NCBI GenBank assembly: GCA_032718475.1
Contig: JAUCBJ010007425.1
Coordinates: 1-33,779, forward strand
Origin: Nemertoderma westbladi
Lineage: Eukaryota > Xenacoelomorpha > Nemertodermatida > Nemertodermatidae
Direction: 5' to 3'
DNA: 33,779 nt
The notes under the pieces were generated by a model that was given only the letters and a program-made list of their open reading frames with translations, did not search any database and was not told where the DNA came from. Made by a program: the position numbers and the translations under genes. Below, in pieces: positions 29,329 through 33,779 of the stretch. Each line of letters opens with the position of its first letter. The stretch's first letter is position 1.

Positions 29329-30653
29329 TACACCGACCACAAACCACTTACCCAGGCATTCGGGAAGGTCAGTGACCCCTGGTCCCCCGTCAGCAGCGCC
29401 ACCTGGCCTACGTGTCCGAATTCACGACCAACATTCGGCATATTGATGGGAAGGACAACCAGGTGGCAGATGCCCTCTCCTGTGGTTTTGTCAGGCACAT
29501 ATCGACCACACTCGGCCTCGACTATGTTGCCTTGTCGGCCGCTCAAACCACCGACAGCGATATTGTGGCCCTCCATGTGACTCCTGGTGGTCTAGTCTTG
29601 ACTGATATCAACTTCTCGACAGATGGTGTCACCCTCCTATGCGACGTCTCAACTGGGATCGCACGCCCAGTAGTGCCCAACTCGTGGCATCGACGTGTTT
29701 TCGACATCATCCACTCCCTGTCGCACCCCTCGATCAGGGCCACTCGGAAACTCATATCCGAGAAATTCGTATTGCGTGGCCTCTCCAAGAAGGTGTCCAT
29801 CTGGACCAAGTCATGTGTCTCTTGTCAGGCCTCCAAGGTCCAGCGCCACACAAAGGCCCCTCTCGAGCCCTTCAAAGTCCCTCGGCGTCGGTTTGACCAC
29901 ATCAACGTCGACCTGGTCAGCCCCCTACCACCATCCCAGGGGTTCACCTACCTGCTCACCATCGTTGACAGGACGACTCGCTGGCCCGAGACGATTCCCG
30001 TCACCGACTCTACCACCCCCACTTGCACTCGTGCCCTGGTTTTCCACTGGGTCATCTGGTTTGGCATCCCAGCCGAACTGACGTCCGATCGTGGTGCCCA
30101 GTTCACCTCAGAATTGTGGTCTGAATTGAACCGTCTCCTCAGTATTAACCTCCACCGGACGACCGCCTATCACCCGCAGGCCAACGGTCTGGTGGAGAGG
30201 TTTCACCGGTCCCTCAAGGCCTCCCTCCGGTCCCGACTCTCCGGACCCAACTGGGTTGATGAACTCCCGTGGGCCCTCCTCGGCTACCGGACAGCCCCCA
30301 AGGAGGACCTCCACAGCTCATCGGCTGAGCTGGTCTATGGCGCACCTCTGACGGTGCCTGGCGATTTCGTCGCCTCGCCCTCTGACTCGCCACACTCAAC
30401 AGCCTTCCTTCCGGGCCTTCACAACCACGGCCGACAGTTCGTGCCTACACCAATATCTCGTCATGGCCAAACTGGTTCGTTGGTCCCTCCCCTCCTTACT
30501 TCTTATCCATACGTGTTTGTGCGCACTGACACACACCACGGCCCCTTACAGAGACCCTACACGGGGCCTTACAAGGTCCTGGAGCACGGGGCCAAGACCT
30601 TCAAAGTCGAGATGGGTGGCCGGCAAGAGACTATATCACCATTGACACCCTAA
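29329..30653 (+). pseudogene. Gypsy RNase H end and integrase, catalytic triad intact
   Basis: The RNase H end YTDHKPLTQAF sits in a different phase (29329-29383) from both flanks, so two frameshifts bracket it. From 29412 one frame stays open to 30653. It has RHIDGKDNQVADALS, the integrase zinc region (paired His, then CVSCQ) and the DDE core: D in HINVDLVSPL, D in LTSDRGAQF and E in NGLVERFHRS. It then reaches ALLGYRTAPKEDLHSSSAEL and a C-terminal GPYKVLEHG. Integrase inserts the cDNA into the host genome. The catalytic residues are intact, but the domain cannot be made as part of an intact Pol from this copy. Confidence 0.9.
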
Positions 30654-30862
30654 AGCCGGCCCATCTCAATATCGACCAACCTGTGACTGTTGCCATCCCA
30701 CCGCATTGTGGTCGGCTGCGTAAACCACTGGCATCAGCCCCACCCATTCCTCCCACTCAAGGCCACCCTGTGTCTACTTCTGGTCCTTTAGTGACTCAAC
30801 CCGAGTCTACAGGGCAGACATGCAGTGGACGTCTGGTCAGACGACCAGACTACTTCTACTAG
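30629..30862 (+). pseudogene. Gypsy Pol C-terminal tail, frameshifted
   Basis: After GGRQ the usual continuation DYITIDTLKPAHL is found one phase away from the integrase frame, so a frameshift lies near 30625-30632. A Pro-rich tail follows and ends at a TAG (30860-30862) after a SGRLVRRPDYFY-like end, typical for gypsy Pol. Confidence 0.75.
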
Positions 30863-30870
30863 TTACGGTT

Positions 30871-30883
30871 CTGGGGGGAGCTG
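30871..30883 (+). other. Gypsy polypurine tract
   Basis: CTGGGGGGAGCTG lies directly before the 3' LTR start at 30884, as expected for the plus-strand primer site. Confidence 0.75.
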
Positions 30884-30988
30884 TGTAGTGGTACTATCAT
30901 ACTGATGCTACACTGCTAGTGGTTGCACACGAACCGTAGCGTCCTTTGACTGACCTACCGGTACCGTACTACTTTACTCACTTGTACC

Positions 30989-32152
30989 TGTTCACGCTTT
31001 CAGACCTTTAGCAGTTTAACCTGCCAATTTTAGGTGTCCTCTTGTTTATAAATCGACTTTAGCCTATAACAAGTATTTAGTGCACATAAAGTTACATTAG
31101 CCAAAGCCAGTCTATGCGCGATCATTCACCCACTGTTAAGGGAGACTGGATTCGGATGCTTTGAAGTGATTGCGGTGCAGACCTACTGTATTATTCGATT
31201 GATCGTTACTATATAATCTCTGACAAATATATTTACTTTCGGGGAAATAATAACAGTTCCTTTAGGACGTGGCGCTTTAAGTATATAAACAGAGTTATGA
31301 CTTATACTAATCACAACTAGATGGCTACTGAGTTTCGTAAATAGCGCATTCTTTAGAAGATGCTTTATTATCTGTCACACTACTGCACACTGATCTGCCG
31401 ACCGTCACTGAATTTGATCATATATAAGGAGGATAGCAACTGACACATGTAGGGATTATGAAATAGCATTTAATTCACACAAAAACCACTATAATGTAAG
31501 TCGCAATTGCTACAGGTAACCGGTCCCTCTTACCTTCAGTAATCAAGAAGATTGTGGGTTTTATGATTATTTATCGGTATTCTCCAAATATAACAACATA
31601 TCCATCAATATACAACAATTAATAACAGACAGTAAACAGAAGTAAAATAATGCGGTGAAAGTCAGTATGTCGGTAGGTGATCGGTAGTACCGCAGTGCAG
31701 TTTGCATTGATGCCAAGTCCAGTAGTTGAGTTGAGATAATAGATTTACGTTCCTGTAATCAAAGCCATCTAATGTTTGGCCAAAGTCTGAAACTTCTACA
31801 TAAGCACAGAAGAATTCCAAGCCGATGTTCTGAGGCTCAGAAAAGGTAAACAAAGCCCGTAATGCATTGCGCGGTTTTCCGTAGGCCTCTGTACAAGACA
31901 AAATGAAAATCGCTCTGATTGGCTGAGCAGAACAAAGAGAGGTTCCACGTTTACAGTAAATCAGCTGACAGATTTCGTCATCTGAGTTCCAGTCTTTTAG
32001 AGTACTAGGCGCATTGCGGCAGAAAATGCCTTGTTATGTCCGTTAAAGCACCTACACGGTACATTGCGGAGAAAATGACTTATGTCCGCTAAAGCACCTA
32101 CACGGTATATTGCGGAGAAAAATGACTTGTTATGTCCGCAAAAGCTTTTACA
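30989..32152 (-). repeat. Solo LTR related to the BEL/Pao LTRs, nested in the gypsy 3' LTR
   Basis: This 1164-bp segment starts TGTTCACGCTTTCAGACCTT and ends AGCTTTTACA, like the BEL LTRs. It shares long blocks with them (for example TTCCTTTAGGACGTGGCGCT) but is clearly diverged, roughly 70-75% alike by eye. It is flanked by the 5-bp duplication GTACC (30984-30988 and 32153-32157). No internal sequence remains, so LTR-LTR recombination probably removed it. The orientation is given to match the BEL element. Confidence 0.93.
32005..32147. repeat. ~48-bp tandem repeat, three units, inside the solo LTR
   Basis: CATTGCGGAGAAAATGAC followed by TTATGTCCG and TAAAGCACCTACACGGTA recurs about three times near the U3-like end of the solo LTR. 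The full BEL LTRs do not have it. Such repeats in U3 may act on transcription. Confidence 0.85.
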
Positions 32153-32218
32153 GTACCCATCTGTACTGCTGTATGTAGAAGCTACGTACTAACCGATTTA
32201 GTTACTCCGCTTCAAGAC

Positions 32219-33100
32219 CATGTTCTATATAAATTTACAGCCTAATTTGCAATAATTATTGCAGTAACTGTCAGCAGACAAGCACCATTTACTTTATTAT
32301 GTTAATCTTCTCCAAGTTTAACTTGAAGGTTTATTTTTCGCGTAATTCAAGGAATTCCCCATGCCGAAGATGGTTCCTTTCCGTTGCAGTTTGCCGTAAC
32401 CTACCTTTTGGTTATTTTTTGTTTTATTGCCAATAATCGTTTTCTGGGTTCAAAACTAAATTTTTACAATTTACAAAGAATGAAAATTTGCCCCCTTATT
32501 TTATGTCAGGTTCATTGTAATTACTCGCATGTTTTGACTATTTATTGCACTATCCTGCCATATACTAATTTCCAGTTTTGTTTGATCTCTCAGATGGCTG
32601 CACACATCAATAGGGTTGGTGCGCGAAAAATTGTTGGGCTAGAAACAATTGAATAAGGGGTAGGAACGTGCCCTGAATCGAGTGGCGGGGTGTGTTTTTT
32701 GTAAAAACTCGATAACTCGATGAAACGAGCGGGTTTAAGTAAGTGGCAGCCAATTTTGAAAATCGGCTGTGATTGGCTGCTACCAAGGCGTTCTTTACTA
32801 AAGTTCTTTAGTAAAGAACGCCTTGAGATACCTTGAGATATTTTCGATCGATTCAAATCGAATACACATTAAATCTCAATCATTTCACACGTGGCATATA
32901 TTTGAGATATTAGAGCTTTTTCGAAAATACGAATTATTGGTTTTAATTAAAAAAGTTTAAGGGTTGAAATTCTCAAACTCTGACATAATGATAGCAATCA
33001 TAAATGTAATGTGAAAAAGTTAAATAAAACAGCATTGAAAAATTAATTTATCCTTTCTTTATAACGATTATAACTTTTGGGGTTCAAGTTTCCCTCACTC
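32219..33100. other. Non-coding stretch with a strong hairpin
   Basis: No gene is supported. The two opposing short frames near 32384-32856 lack domains. A perfect inverted repeat at 32785-32824, with a weaker one just to its left, is listed separately. The rest is AT-rich sequence up to the satellite. Confidence 0.5.
32746..32824. repeat. Adjacent inverted repeats, one a perfect 19-bp hairpin
   Basis: AAGGCGTTCTTTACTAAAG (32785-32803) is followed after two bases by its exact reverse complement (32806-32824). Immediately left, GCAGCCAAT (32746-32754) and ATTGGCTGC (32772-32780) form a second, 9-bp inverted pair. CCTTGAGATA is then repeated directly at the right edge. Confidence 0.95.
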
Positions 33101-33104
33101 ATCC

Positions 33105-33779
33105 TACTGTAGTAGCGACTAGAGTTAGCTATCACAGTGGCCATGATATGGCCTCTACTGTAGTAATAGCGACTAGAGTTACACAGGGTGACAGGAGTTA
33201 GTTATCAGAGAGTGGCCATGACATGGCCTACTGTAATAGCGACTAGAGTTACACAGGGTGACAGGAGTTAGCTATCAGAGTGGCCATGACATGGCATACT
33301 GTAGTAGCGACTAGAGTTACACAGGGTGACAGGAGTTAGTTATCAGAGAGTGGCCATGACATGGCATACTGTAGTAGCGACTAGAGTTACACAGACAGAG
33401 TGACAGGAGTTAGCTATCACAGTGGCCATGACATGGTCTACTGTAGTAATAGCGACTAGAGCTACACAGGGTGACAGGAGTTAGTTATCAGAGAGTGGCC
33501 ATGACATGGCATACTGTAGTAGCGACTAGAGTTACACAGGGTGACAAGAGTTAGTTATCAGAGAGTGGCCATGACATGGCATACTGTAGTAGCGACTAGA
33601 GTTACACAGACAGAGTGACAGGAGTTAGCTATCAGAGTGGCCATGACATGGCCTACAACTCTAGTAGCGACTAGAGTTACACAGGGTGACAGGAGTTAGT
33701 TATCAGAGTGGCCATGACATGGCATACTGTAGTAGCGACTAGAGTTACACAGGGTGACAGGAGTTAGCTATCAGAGTGG
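33105..33779. repeat. ~70-bp satellite array, ten units, continuing past the window
   Basis: The monomer runs TAGTAGCGACTAGAGTTACA, then a CAGGGTGACAGGAGTTAG-like segment, then a TATCAGAGAG-like segment, then TGGCCATGACATGGC. The GGCCATG word recurs at 33139, 33214, 33282, 33352, 33424, 33497, 33567, 33639 and 33710, with a partial unit at the end (68-75 bases apart). Length differences come from small indels (AG, ACAG, TAA). GGCCATGACATGGCC is an inverted repeat around a central A. Confidence 0.97.

Larger units (their letters stand above)
30884..32214 (+). repeat. Gypsy 3' LTR, split by a solo LTR
   Basis: The left part (30884-30988) matches the 5' LTR up to CTCAC and then continues TTGTACC. 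The right part (32158-32214) ends TTACTCCGCTTCA. Removing the inserted solo LTR and one GTACC copy restores a 162-bp LTR. It has 22 bases that the 5' copy lacks. Confidence 0.92.
26979..32218 (+). mobile_element. Ty3/gypsy LTR retrotransposon (CsRn1-like), decayed, with a nested solo LTR
   Basis: The element is bounded by LTRs at 26983-27122 and 30884-32214, the latter split by another insertion. Both sides carry the 4-bp direct repeat AGAC (26979-26982 and 32215-32218). Just inside the 5' LTR is TGGTGACCC, complementary to the 3' end of tRNA-Trp. Just before the 3' LTR is a polypurine-like GGGGGGAG. The Gag end has a C-x2-[H/N]-x8-C-x3-C arrangement. A tRNA-Trp primer and a CHCC Gag motif are the published marks of the CsRn1 clade. 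Gag, protease, RT, RNase H and integrase follow in order but are broken by several frameshifts, stops and an RT deletion. The body is clearly more GC-rich than the surrounding DNA. Confidence 0.93.

Noticed and set aside
33105-33779. CRISPR-like array
   Set aside because: The repeats are contiguous ~70-bp satellite units without unique spacers, in an animal genome with no cas genes.

Overview
The window looks like a repeat-dense, AT-rich stretch of an invertebrate animal genome. The pointers are an animal-type UHRF1 gene (the 5-methylcytosine reader that recruits DNMT1), a Penelope-like element, a PHD-finger LINE of the CR1/L2 kind, a BEL/Pao LTR element and a Ty3/gypsy element with CsRn1-clade features. 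No bacterial operons, rRNA or tRNA genes were seen. The exact phylum cannot be told from this sequence. An aquatic invertebrate with DNA methylation fits, but that is inference.

Layout. 1-3.8 kb: 3' part of a Penelope-like element (+ strand) with one long reverse transcriptase/GIY-YIG frame. About 680 bases after its stop lies a candidate type I hammerhead ribozyme. 4.9-7.4 kb: an intact single-exon UHRF1 gene on the minus strand, the only evident host gene. 7.4-9.3 kb: AT-rich intergenic DNA with several short tandem repeats. 9.3-12.8 kb: a LINE on the minus strand (PHD finger, AP endonuclease, reverse transcriptase) broken by one nonsense codon and one frameshift. 13.1-25.6 kb: a complete 12.5-kb BEL/Pao insertion, minus strand, with near-identical 1.24-kb LTRs and a 5-bp target duplication. 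Its single 1675-codon frame keeps Gag and protease but has lost the reverse transcriptase and integrase. 26.3-26.8 kb: minisatellite and one stray monomer of a satellite. 27.0-32.2 kb: a GC-rich, multiply broken Ty3/gypsy element whose 3' LTR is split by a solo LTR related to the BEL LTRs. 32.7-32.85 kb: a perfect 19-bp-arm hairpin. 33.1 kb to the end: a ~70-bp satellite array running out of the window.

Interplay. These elements form a readable insertion history rather than a pathway. The gypsy copy came first, then a BEL-related element entered its 3' LTR and recombined to a solo LTR. The gag-protease-only BEL copy is young by LTR identity and must have been moved by enzymes supplied in trans. 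The most interesting items are the candidate hammerhead ribozyme, the Gag-protease-only BEL derivative with a long Ala/Glu/Lys-rich coiled coil, and the intronless UHRF1 with a repeat-filled insertion and an altered histone-binding cage in its first tudor domain.
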